From contig QEOQ01000214.1 in NCBI GenBank assembly GCA_010279815.1, forward strand, positions 889,471-953,470: a stretch of 64,000 nucleotides of DNA, read 5' to 3'. The notes beneath the pieces were generated by a model, which saw only the letters and a list, made by a program, of their open reading frames with translations, had not been told where the DNA came from and ran no database searches. The position numbers and the translations under genes were made by a program. Shown here in pieces: positions 40,128 to 51,813 of the stretch. Position 1 is the stretch's first letter; every line of letters starts with the position of its first letter. This DNA is from Brachionus plicatilis (lineage: Eukaryota; Rotifera; Eurotatoria; Ploima; Brachionidae).

Positions 40128-43100
40128 ATGTATTATGTGATTGAGAGTCCCAAGGTTATAAATGTGCCCATATCAGACATTGGTCATGTTAAGTTTATTA
40201 AAGCTAACAAAGATAACATGTTCATGTGTGCCATTACCAGCAATGATATCATGATATGGTACTGTAATGTAAGTTTTTTTTCCAAATTTTTATTTCTTAT
40301 AGTAGACCGCTTGCACTCTTAAATTAAATTTTGTTTTTTAATATTGTTCAATTTTTATTTTGAAAAACAAATAAGCATCTTAACGGAGCTAAACTAAAAA
40401 AAATTATTAAAAAAACATTTTATTTTAAATTTATTTAATTAAAAAAATATTTTAATTATCAAAAATGGACTTTTATTAAATTCACAAAAAAGATTTTTTA
40501 ATTTTGTTCTTTTGTAATTTTTTTTATCTCTTTATTTTATAAAACGAGACAAAGTTGGTTACCGTTTCTGACAGATTTCTAAACTATTTGATCATGAATC
40601 ATATAAAATATAAACAAATTCTGAAAGCTTCTTTTCTAATCTAAAATAAAAAAAATTCAAATTTTTTACCTTAGAAAGAGGCAATGCATTATACAAATTT
40701 TAATTTACTTCAAAAATTTTAAATTGTTTAAATAATTTTCAACATTTTAAAATTTGTCTCTATTAAATGACCTGAACAAATTTTTTTTTAAATACTAGTT
40801 AAAAATTAATTCTTAAACTATTAACTTAGAAAATTCTTATCGCCGAAAATTTGTAATTAAAAGAGTCTAAAACTTTAAAATATCTAAATAAAAATTTTAA
40901 AATACTATTTATTTGATTTTTCCTTTTCGATACATGATTTAAAGAGAGCTGAAAATAAATTAAATTAAATTTTTAATTTTTAAAGTCAAATTTGTTGATT
41001 GCGTTTCATCAGCGAGCCGACAATTCAATTTCAATTCATGGCGAAAATCATTCAGTTGAATGGAATGGCGATTCGACCAAGATAGCTGTTATGGTAAATA
41101 TTTAATTTTATTAAAAAGAAGCCCAAAATTAAATCGATTAAGACTTCTAAAGGCTATATTATATATTATAAAATAATATACGAGAATGAATTTGTTATCA
41201 CTGACTCATCGTCAGCCCAAAATGCATGGTAAAATAATTCTAAATTAAATTTAAAATGGATACTTTGCGCCCTAAAACTGAATAATTAAAAATATTAACT
41301 AAAAAATTAACTTCATAATCTAAAATTAAACCAAAAAATACAGTTTTCCCTTCAGTCTCATATTTTTTTTAAATATTTTTTACTTGCAATTCTCTAAAGA
41401 TCTAAAGTCATTCAACAAGATAATATCGCTTTGCTTCAAATTACTTCTGATTCTTAAATGGAACAAGCTACAAGCCTCAATACGGAAAATAATGAGAGCC
41501 TAAAAAAGGACTAAAAATTGAGTAGTTAGTATTGTTTCAATACAATTATCTAAAAAATAACTATGATATAGGAAAATAGCAGTTTTTTGATCTTTTAATT
41601 TTTTTGAGAAAATCCTTTACTCAATTATGAAACATAAATCTCATTTTTTTGTATATTACAAACTGAATTTTTTACTTAATTGTAAAATGGATATTTAATT
41701 TTATATTAAATTTTATTTCAATTTGTCCATGGGACTTAAACTTTAATTAAATAAATAAATAAATAAATCTATAAGAGCACCTATCATTCAATTAACAAAA
41801 AATTAAATATTAATTAAGAACTTAGTAATAAATTTGGCTCATGTTATTTGGATTAAATATTGTTGATCTTTTTATTTTAAATGAAATATAATAATTGAAA
41901 TCAAGCATTTTAAATTAGACTTTTTTTCTTTTTTTTTCCTCATAGTTAATTTTTTGTGCCTTTATTTCAACATAACGTTTTTAACTTATAATATTTTAAT
42001 ATTTATTTTATTTTATTTATTTTTTTATTGTATATATTTTTATTCTGAAGATGCACTAGCTCGATACAGATAAACAAATAAATATTTTTCACAGGACATC
42101 ATAATCTTTTAATTTAAAAATAAAAAAAGAGTAGACATTTAAGTTAAACCAAGTGTAAAAGTAAAGAATTATTAATAAAATTAATTGAGTATGTTCCAAC
42201 CAGCTTTTAGATGTAGATTTATTTAGTATACGATTTATTGGATATATTTTATTTTTTTCAAAATTAATTTCATATTTTCTGTATTGTATGCATTCGTCTA
42301 TCTTTTTTTTCCAAAATTTTTTATCTTACTCAAGACAGAACCTATATTTACCCGATTTAAGGGAAATTCTTTTTAAAAACATTTTTATCTGTTATTTAAT
42401 ATTTTAATATTTTCTAGGCATCAAATTTATTAAATTAATATATTCTAGATTTTTATTTGGTAAATAAATAATATTTAAATTCAAATTTAAGAAAAATTAG
42501 AATTTTTATTTCCTCTTAAATAAAGATGGCAACAAAACGCAAAATTAAATTTTTTGAAACTTTTTTTTTCTGTTTTACTTCAAATGATGTTGTCATTTAT
42601 TGCATTTAAATTTAAATTTAAGCTTTTTTTATTTTTTATCCACCTTTAATTGGAATAATTTCGATTCTTAAATAAATTAAGCCAATATATTTTTATTAAT
42701 TAAAATGCTATAATTTTGTAGCATTTTTAAGAAACATTTGTATTTTTAAAAATTTCCCTAAAAGTCAAGACTAAAGCTTTTAAAAGACTTGTTCGATTTT
42801 TTTTTCATGACTTTGATACAACTAATTGAAAAAAATCAAACAAATTATTTAAAAATGTTAAATTTTATTGATTAAATCATTAAAAAAAATGCTTTTTTGA
42901 GCATTTAATAAAACAGCTTTTTCTCTAAAATATAGTTTTGGGGTTTCAAGTATCCTTTACAAAAATTAATTTCATATTAAATTCTAATTTTAAGGAATGA
43001 TTCTTTATTTTCCAATCAGTCCCAGTATCAAAACCCTTTACTTAGCTGTAGAATATCTCACGAATTTTCAATCCATATTCAGCACGCTCACAAATGGTAG

Positions 43101-46100
43101 GCTCTTAGAATTCATTCATTTCTTTGGTCATTCTCATTTTTTATTTCACCTTTTTTTTAAAGTATATTTGGCTTCAATGATGAAATTTATGTCTCTCTTC
43201 TAAATGGAAAACTAATCAAAGTTCCTTGGAACGATCAAGCAAGACATGACCACTTTTTTCTGCATTTGCACAGACTTTATTTCAAAATCGAGTCTGATGG
43301 AGAATGTAAGCAAACGTTTCCAAACATAAACCATCTAACTTTGAGCAGTATTTAAGCTCAAAGACAATATTTATATCATCGACTTTGAATTGGGTGTTGA
43401 CGATGGTTTTTTGTACCTTGCCGGAGTTCTGTCCGACGCAGGAGCCATCTACCTGTACTCGGATAGCTCCAATGTTTTTCGTGGCCTAATCGCAAAAACA
43501 GTGGTCAATGACAAGGCAATGTTGCATAAATGTGTGGCTGTCAACCCCCAGTACCGAATTTTAGTTTTTGGATGCAGAAAGTGAGCCTTACACAAAAAAA
43601 TTGTCCTACAATTCAAATTTTTTTCTTAGTGGAATCACTGTGGCATACTATCAGCCTGATGATTACACCTCTCTGAAAATATCCAACTACTATGAAACAG
43701 AGTCACGTCTACATGATAATTCAAATGCAGTTTGTCTTAAATGGACACCAGATTTTAAATGCCTGACAGTTTTGTACGACAATGGAACATTTTGCTTATT
43801 CAGTGTATTTGGCACACCGCTCTATGAGTCCAAAGAGCTTTTTTATTACGGATGCTCAAGTGAAAGTTTAAAATTTGTCAAAAATTTAGTAATTTTAGAA
43901 TAAATTTTATTTTCAAATTTTTAATTAATTTTTTAGGACTTTGGTTATGACGGCTATTCAATTTGGTTGTACGCTCAGCCGGGCGAAAATTCACTCGGAC
44001 AAATGATGCAGCTGAAAACTCTCAAATGTTCAAATTTAAATAATTTTTCAATGGTTGTTTTTTTATTTATTTATTTTTTTTTTATTTTTTTTTTAATTAA
44101 GAGTAATGTAGAGCATATAGCCCTAAATGGAGAAAGAGAGGTCTATGTCTGTCTTAATCTGAACAAAATAAACTCAAAGTGTTTAGAAAAATTTGACACA
44201 GACAACAAAAAGTTGCCTCAAAAGTACCAGTATCCGTGTTTGAAGCTTGGTGGCAATAGTATTTGGCAAATAATAAATGTGCCTCTAACTTACATATCTA
44301 CTAATTATCCGATAAAGGTATTTTTAAATGATGATATTGAGAATTGAATAAAATTTAATAATCAACAGATGACTTCTATTGATGTAGAGGGCAAATATTT
44401 GGCGGTGGCTGGCTCACGAGGGTTCACGCACTACTCGTTTTTGACTCGAAAATGGAAAATTTTCGGCAATGCTGACCAAGAAAAAGATATTAAAGTTACT
44501 GGTGGAATTTTATGGTGGAAAGAATTTATTTGTATGAGTTGTGTTAATTTAGGAGAAGGAAAAAATGAGGTAAGAGAAATAATTTTTTTATTTCAATCGT
44601 TTATTTTCTTAACATTTTTCTGTTATAGTCAAATAAAAAAAAATTAATTTTAGAAGATTTTAAAAAGAGATTCTAGATTTTTTTGAAAAAATATTTTTTA
44701 ATTTTTTAGATGAATTCAAATCTTTTAACAGACTTGGGAAAAAGTCATCAAGTCAAAGTCAAGTCATTTGACTTGACTTTAAATTTTTTTTAAAAAAAAA
44801 AATTTTGAATTTAAATTTAAATTAAATTAAATTTTAATTTTAATTTAAAAAAAAAAAAAAATTTTGCAAATTTATTTATTTATCTGTTTAACTGTATCGA
44901 GCTCGTGCTCCTTCAGAATGAAAATATAAAAAAAAAAATATATTTAAAATCTGTTTATACCCTGAATGAAGTATCCATCGCTGTCGGTCTGCTCATCTAG
45001 ACTCCTGGATAGATTTGAACTAATCGAAAGCGGTCTTGAAAGCGTATTTTTTTTTTTTTTTAAATTTTAAGTCAAGCCATTTGACTTTTTTTTTAAAATA
45101 CGCTATTATTTATTTTTATTTATTTGTTTTCTGTACCGAGCTAAAGCTCCTTTAGAATTGGTTAAAAAGTAAAATAAAAAAAAATAAAATAAAAATGAAT
45201 TAAAATAAAAATAAAATTAAAGTTAATAAAATGAGATAAAAAAAAGAATCAAAATAAAGTAAATAAGCTAAAAAAAATGAAAGTTGAAAAGACATAAATT
45301 GGAAAAGATTGTTACATGTGGCACATGTTTAAATAGTTAAAGTATCAGGAAAAAAAGAAGAAATAGTAAGGTAGCAATTACACAATGGAGTTGGGTATTC
45401 AATATATCTTGATTCGAAACCTTCTTTGTATTCCTTCACCAGTCTTTTAACCAATGGAATAGAATGACTCAGTCCTGTCCCAACATATCTCTCACTCAAT
45501 TCAAAAAGCCGATTCGAGACTGTTAGTAATTTTAGTTTATTAAAAGCCTCATAATGCACGATGTTGGAGGTAGTATCATATTTTAACTTAAGAATAGACC
45601 TGACTGCTGCATTCTGAATTGCTTGCAGTTTTTTGATATTATTTTCTGAAAATGAATTTAAGCAAGGAAAAGAATAGTCTAAAATTGATCCGACTAAAGA
45701 TTTATATAAATTTCCTAGTGTGTTTTGATTGAGACCCTATTTTTTGTTTGACAATATCTTAATAATATTTTGTCTTTTATTGCAGCGTTCTTTAATTTCG
45801 TCTACCAGTATATTAAAGTTTAACTTAGAATCAAATTTAATACGAAGAAACTTGATTTCTTTTTGGCTCACTATTCTGTTTCCATAAATTTTTAAGTTTA
45901 GATTATCACTCTCTTTTTTGTACCTAGAAAAGACCACTGAACACGACTTTTCAACTGATATCTTCATTTTCCATTTAATCAGCCATAGTTCTAGTTCGTT
46001 GGTGTATTTATTAATCTTATTTTCTAGGTTTCCCTTTTTGTTATAAATGAAGAATGTAACTAGATCATCTGCGAAAAGCAGAGAGTATTCATTATTTGTT

Positions 46101-49100
46101 TTGTTTCTTTTGGGGATGTCATTAATATATATACTAAATAAAAGAGGACTAATTACTGAGCCTTGAGGAACACCTGCAGTTATTTGATATTCTTCGCTCA
46201 GATGGTCATTCACATTTACCTTAAATGTCCTAGACTCTAAAAAGGATCTAATCCAGATAGTCAAGTAATGAGAAGGATTTATTTTAATCAATCTATTTTT
46301 GACGGATTCAATTTAAAAGACTTAAATGTGGCTAAGAATAATAGAGATTAATTTGACAAAGTTTATTATTATTTGTTTTAATTAGACATAAGAAAAATGA
46401 CAAAATTTAATTTGACTCAATTGACAAGTACAAAATTAATATTGAATTAATAACGAAACATTTTTTTAAAAACATCCTCATAGTCATAAAGGACTATGAG
46501 GATGTTTTTGTTGAGAGCTCAAGAAAACCTGAAAAAAAGTCTCCCTTAGCAATTTTTGTCCATGAATTTCCACGGGAGTGACTTACAACAGCCAAATCTT
46601 TCAATTGTCTAGAAGCTTCCCTTTCTTAATATTCCCATTTTACTATATGTTTTTTAAATATTGTGTACCCAATTTCGTAATACTTATTATCTGTTTCACT
46701 TTCTTTTAATATATGAACAATAGCTAAAAGAGTTTCATTACTCAAAGTCTATTTAAATAATAAATAAAAAATTTAAAAAAAAAAATCAACACCATTCAAA
46801 TAATAAACCCAGTAAAAGATCAATTTTAAAAAATAAACTGCAATTGATAAATGGAATTAGAGGAATCTTTTTTCTTCAAAATTTAAAAACAAATAAACTA
46901 TAACTTTGGATTAAAAATTTAATTTATAGTTTAAAAAAATTAATACTTATTTATTTTTAAAATGCTGACAAAATAAAATTTCTAAATAAAGTTATTGAAT
47001 CCAAGTAAATTATTTTAAACTTTTATTTTAATCATTTTATATTTAAATTTAATTCATCTGGTTAAGGTCTGAATATTTCTGAAATTAAAAATTTGCTTCT
47101 AATTTTTTGGAAAAATTTAAGAAAAAAAATTTTTTTGTCTATTTTTGCCACAATTAAGTAATTTGATTTAATTTTTTTTCCAATCATTCCCTCTCTAAGC
47201 TTGGTGTGGAACACTGACAAATTTTTACTTTATAATTATCTTCTTTTTATTTTCAGATTCGATTTTACTCCCGTAATTCTAATTTAGACAACAGTTATTC
47301 AAAAATAAGCAAGACTTCATGTCTAATACTTCAAATGAATATATTCCGCAACCTAATGGTACTATTCGGCATAGATTGTAAAATTCAAGTATTTGGCCTT
47401 GAAGGCGGAAAAGATTCAAGTATTATAAAAGAAGGAAAAATTTTAAAACTAATTTTTTTAATTTAAAAAAATAAATCTATTTTAGCCTCAAAAATAATTC
47501 TAAATAAACTAGTCGAAATACCAATCAATGCCTATGTGTTCAATAATCCATACTTGGTCGTTTCGATCAACCTTTGTCCACTCTACATTGGCAATTACAA
47601 TGATGTCCTAAAGTCAAACATAGAATCAATCAGCACAAACATGAAAAGCATTTTGTTGAACATAGCTGGAAATTTGCTCATGTTCCAACCGGATCTAGAC
47701 GGTCTTCTGTCCATTCCACAAGATCTTAATAAAACCAAGCCAGTAATTATACCATTAATTTGCATTCAAATATATTTCTAATTTTCTAGTTTACTTCTTT
47801 GCCTCCAATAATGCTTTCGGACAACACCGAAAACTTTTGGGTCGTCACAGACAACCCAAGACACAAGTTGCTTAATGGTCTCATTAATTATTCACTGTGG
47901 ATTCACTGTGGTTCAAACGGAATGAAGTTATGGCTTCCCTTATCAGGTGAAGAGTCCACTGTAAATCAATCGAACAGAATAATTCTAAATTTCAGCCTAA
48001 ATTTTTATCCAATAAGTACAACATTTTTATGATTGAAATGGGAAAAAAAATAATTTATTTAATTAATTAAAGGTTTATTAGTCAACGAGTCTATAATTAT
48101 AGGCGCTCAGTCAGAGGCTATTTGTTTGAACCAAATTTCTTATTGTCAAATTCAAAAAACAGTGAATAAATTTAAAAAAAAATTTTTTTTTTTTCAATTT
48201 TTTTTTAGACTCAGTTGTTCATGCCGTTAATCTTAGAGGGACTTGTGCGCAAAAAATTGTTTATTGATGCAAAAAAATTGCTTAATGGATATCGATACCT
48301 GCCCTATTTTTTGCATATTGTCGAACTTTTGGTTCACAAGATACTTGAGGATGAAGCCAACTTGTCCGAAGATGAAATGTCAAAATTTGTTCTTTCCGAT
48401 GTGATCAAGTTTATAGAGGACTTTCCGGAATATCTTAAAATAATATCTCATTGCACCCGCAAATCTGAAGTGGCCATTTGGCCATATTTGTTCTCGGTGG
48501 TGGGTCATCCGCGTGATTTATATGAGGTAAGCAAGTGATATAAGGTGTCATAAGAAATGCTTAAATTTTATGTAGAAATGTTTGAGTGAAAATGATCTGG
48601 AAACAGCTTCTTCATATTTAGTTGTCATTCAGAATACAGAGAATTCAAAGCTTTGTGAAAAGGTAGTGAATAAATTTTGATGAAATTATTTTCTAATTTG
48701 TGTGCCTAGTTCGCTAATATGCTGCTTAAGTCAGCATTGCAGAATGGTCAGTGGGAGCTAGTGCGTGAGATTACGCGCTTTCTTTCTTCTATCGGTAAGC
48801 TTTTTAAAAATTTTGAAAAAATTATTTCATAAAATGAATTTTAAAAAAAAGTATTTATTAATTTTAAAATTTAAAGAAATTTTAATTTTGATAGGCTAAA
48901 AAAATGAAAAAAACAAATTTAGAAAAAAGTTATTAATCTGAAAATTAATCAAGACTATTAAATTTATTAATTACAAATATAAATCACAATTAAAATTTAA
49001 AAATCCCAATTATAGAAAAATTAACAATCAATCTTTTTTTAATATTTTTTCATTGCAGTTTAAAGTCTACTTAAATATGAAAATTATTTAAATTTTAGTA

Positions 49101-51813
49101 AAATTCAATTTTTTTGTAAATAATGGTAAAAAATCGTAAAAAAATTTATTTTATTTATTTATTTGACTTTATCGGCCGCCTTTGGGCGATTAGGGGCTCG
49201 GTAGGTCAATCATGGACCACCATCTCTTTTATTTGTAAAATTTGATTTAGTTCATAGAAAAAAAATAAAAAATAAATTAAGTAGAAAAAATAAAAAAAAC
49301 ACATAGTATAAATTATATATTTAATTACAGTTTGTTGTCTTAATCAATATTTATGTAGAGTAAAGTTTTTAAAAAAAATTTATACATTTATTATTTTTAG
49401 AATTTGAATAGCATTTTTATTTTTTACTTATTTACAAAAATTTTATCTGGACCGAACCATTCCATCTCACTTCTCAAGAAGCTATTGTATAATCTCGCAG
49501 AGGAATATCATTAATGGGAATAGATTTTGGAAATTTTTTTTTTTTTAATTTTTTTTAATAAATTTTGTGTCGTTCCTTTTAATGAATTACGACATTTTTA
49601 AATTATACACAAAACTTCCAATAAAAAAGAATTTTTTTCATTTTTGTTCCAATGGTCAAAAATTTATTCTGTCGAATAAACAAAGTTTCTTTATTAGACT
49701 TTTTTAACCATTATTTACCATTAAAATTTTTAATTTTACTAAAATTTACGTAAATTTCGGCAAGTTGAAGTTTATGATCAATTTTTGATGCTCAAAATTA
49801 TCAAATCAAACTAAAACTTTAAAATAAATTTTAATTTTTTAAAATAATTAGTGCAGAGATACATTTTTAATCTACATTTATAATGCAGAATGTAAAATGC
49901 ACACCATCGAAATGATGCTATTTTAAGTGGATAATTTTTTGCAGAATTTTGCAGATTTTACCTTTAGATTTAACAAAGTATGTTTCAAACCAAAAATTTA
50001 CCTCTGCACTAATTCTTTTAAAAAATTAAAATTTATTTTAAAGTTTTAGTTTGATTTGATAATTTTGAGCATCAAAAATTGATCATAAACTTCAACTTGC
50101 CTAAATTTCGATAAATTTCTCATTTAAAAAATTTGTAAATTTTGATAATTTCTTTCAATATTTTGGAAATTTAAAATTTTAAAACAATCTATGTAAAATA
50201 TTCTAATTTACCATATTTTACGTAAAATAAGATAAAATACAGAACTCAAAAACTCCACTGTATTTTGATGTCATTCACAAACAAACTCAAAATCAAAATT
50301 CAAAATTATTTTATTTTATATTTTCAAAAATTTATAATTTCAATTTAATTTTCTTCTTAAAAAAAGAAACTTTGGCTTGTTAGGACTTTTTTCCTTTTGA
50401 AAATATCAGGAGTATTTTTTGAAGTAAAAAAAAAAAATATGAGTGAAAATTATTTTTCGAAATTTCAAAATATTTTAATTTAAAATTTTCTACTCTTTTA
50501 CGATGTTACAAAGCAGGTTTATAAGAGTAAAAAATAAAGCCTTAAATAGCTTGATAACCAAAAAAAAATGTTAATTTTTGAACAAATTTTAAAATTAAAA
50601 TCTCGAAATTTAATTAATTTTTATTTTAAAAAGATCCTTCTGATTATGAGAATGAAGTGTTTAATCATTCAGCTGAAAGTCAAAATTCGTCCTATAACGT
50701 TGATAGTCCTAAGAATAAAAAACTGTTGAGTCAAAAGAACTCGATAAACAGTGCTCGGACATCGACTTCATCTCTGTGTCAATTGTCAAAAGACGACTCA
50801 AAATTGAAGCATCAAACAAGCTCAAAGTCATTGACCAAAAAGGTGTCTTTTGTCGATGACCAAGTAAAACCGCCATCTGATTTTGAGTTGTACAAAAAAA
50901 CCATTGAAACTACCATCTACGATTATGCCAGCGAATTGCTCAAAAGTTTCAGACTAAAACAGCTGTTTGAAATGTTTTTCAATTTGTCCTTTCTAAACAT
51001 TGAAAACTGGCTTGTTCAATTTCAGTATTCTATTTATTTTAAATTAAAAAACTTTTAAAAATAAATTTTTTTTTTCAAAAAGACAAGTGTCTATTATCGA
51101 TGACTATGTTCAGGCTATATCAAATGTTCACTTTGATTTCAACTGGCCATATCCAATACTGGTCAACCAATTTAATAAAAGTATTTTATTTTTTCTAGAT
51201 TTTATTTGAATTAAAAAATGTATACTAAAGCCAACTCTTTTGTGGTTGAATTGAGCGAATCTGAAAAAAATAATAAAATTTCCGATTTTATATTTGATGG
51301 ACTTGATCAAACTGAAGAAGGTAGTTGATTGAGTGCTCTTGTTTTTTTGGAAAATTTAATTAAAGTTTTGTCTAAGAATACAGACCGATTGATGATGCAG
51401 CTAACAGTTTGTACGACTTTGATTTAATGACTCAGGAGCTGGCAAACACTGGCTCTGCTAACTCTAAAAAACAAATAAAGTAATTTTTTCTAAATTTTTT
51501 ATTTTAAAATTTTTTTAAATTTTTAAAAAAAGTTTTATGCTGGACACATTTTTGTATTCAAAGTGTTACGAATGGGTTCTGGTTCTAGCGATAGTTTTGA
51601 AGAAATTTTCAGCAATAAGCGATGTGATGCGTTTAGTCAAACTAAATGAAATTAGTCCGACAGTTGCTGATAGTCTTAAGAATGGCGTTGACCAACTTGA
51701 TCAATGGACTACTAATGAATGGTATACTTGCTTATTTTTTAAGATTAATTTTATTTTATTTTTGTTCAAGTCGTGGCTATAAATCAATTGTTCAAAAGGT
51801 GATCGGTCTTTGA
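40128..51813 (+). CDS. RIC1: RIC1, subunit of the RIC1-RGP1 exchange factor for Rab6
   Basis: Twenty-three exons in consistent phase: 40128-40268, 40986-41093, 41143-41228, 42995-43096, 43163-43305, 43349-43580, 43630-43888, 43937-44053, 44102-44317, 44369-44569, 47257-47419, 47486-47742, 47790-48015, 48073-48161, 48209-48526, 48576-48662, 48710-48794, 50634-51024, 51083-51180, 51231-51320, 51377-51479, 51533-51721 and 51771-51813; 1247 aa (human about 1420). The N-terminal half is the beta-propeller-like part (MYYVIESPK, IWYCN, AVNPQYRILVFGC, FSVFGTPL). The middle has FTHYSFLTRKWKIFGN and GGILWWKEFI. The C-terminal RIC1 domain has FPEYLKIISHCTRKSEVAIW, YLFSVVGHPRDLYE and DFNWPYPI. RIC1 with RGP1 activates Rab6 for endosome-to-Golgi traffic. 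The end after KSIVQKVIGL is a plausible terminus; vertebrate proteins run about 80 residues further. Long introns (1, 3, 10, 17) hold repeats. Confidence 0.95.
40428..40987. repeat. Right arm of the eIF3e-flanking inverted repeat, in RIC1 intron 1
   Basis: An inverted, uninterrupted copy of the arm at 36858-37852. Its right edge (TTTTTAAAGTC) coincides with the 3' splice site of intron 1 (AG at 40984-40985), so the repeat supplies the acceptor of exon 2. Its left edge falls inside the same intron. Confidence 0.82.
41229..42994. other. RIC1 intron 3 with a LINE-tail repeat
   Basis: A 1766-bp intron in a gene whose other introns are mostly near 50 bp. Positions 41880-42092 (plus orientation) match 5846-6052 and end with the tail hairpin (GATGCACTAGCTCGATACAG) plus (AAAT)n. 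The rest is AT-rich with no other recognised feature. Confidence 0.6.
44732..45105 (-). mobile_element. hAT-like left end followed by a LINE tail (RIC1 intron 10)
   Basis: CAGACTTGGGAAAAAGTCAT at 44732 is the CAGACTTG-family terminus and is followed by AAGTCAAGTCA words. At 44868-44930 a minus-strand LINE tail (ATCTGTTTAACTGTATCGAG, GCTCGTGCTCC) begins, with about 100 bases of unassigned sequence behind it. The same order, hAT end then LINE tail, is seen at 5668-5800. Confidence 0.5.
45106..46316 (-). mobile_element. LINE with nearly intact reverse-transcriptase C-terminal half (RIC1 intron 10)
   Basis: The minus-strand frame from 46316 shows TIWIRSFLESRTFKVNVND, the AGVPQGSVISPLLFSIYIND motif and the catalytic LLFADDLV box. 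One stop follows near 45735, and the frame then continues with LVGSILDYSFPCLNS and LFELSERYVGTG to a stop at 45329. The 3' UTR ends with the hairpin GGAGC-TTTA-GCTC and a TAAA-like tail at about 45110-45160. Strongly 5'-truncated. This is the reference for the LINE tails scattered through the window. It lies antisense to RIC1. Confidence 0.85.
46468..46509. repeat. Perfect 18-bp hairpin in RIC1 intron 10
   Basis: The arms AAAAACATCCTCATAGTC and its exact complement are separated by six bases (ATAAAG). The right arm overlaps the end of the coding relic at 46500-46745. It could be a structural RNA element or the trace of an inverted duplication. Confidence 0.6.
46500..46745 (-). pseudogene. Coding-like relic, unknown (antisense in RIC1 intron 10)
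   Basis: The minus-strand frame reads NETLLAIVHILKESE, then IGYTIFKKHIVKWEY, one stop, then REASRQLKDLAVVSHSRGN and TKIAKGDFFSGFLELS. The balanced amino-acid composition is unlike the surrounding intron. No start, no recognised family; probably a transposon protein or retrocopy fragment. Confidence 0.4.
48795..50633. other. RIC1 intron 17
   Basis: A 1839-bp intron. At 49140-49215 is a minus-strand LINE tail of a different family, with hairpin CGCC-CAAA-GGCG followed by repeated TAAA. At 49759-50101 a hAT foldback sits inside sequence of the ACGTAAATTT type (around 49735 and 50195-50230). Nothing else is recognised. Confidence 0.6.
49759..50101. mobile_element. hAT-type foldback MITE, 8-bp TSD TAAATTTC (RIC1 intron 17)
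   Basis: Begins GGCAAGTTGAAGTTTATGAT and ends with the exact complement. Arms are about 110 bases long; the middle is rich in TGCAGA words. Perfect flanking duplication TAAATTTC at 49751-49758 and 50102-50109. Its terminus is a sister of the GGCATCTTGAAG and GGCAAATTGAAG elements. Confidence 0.9.
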
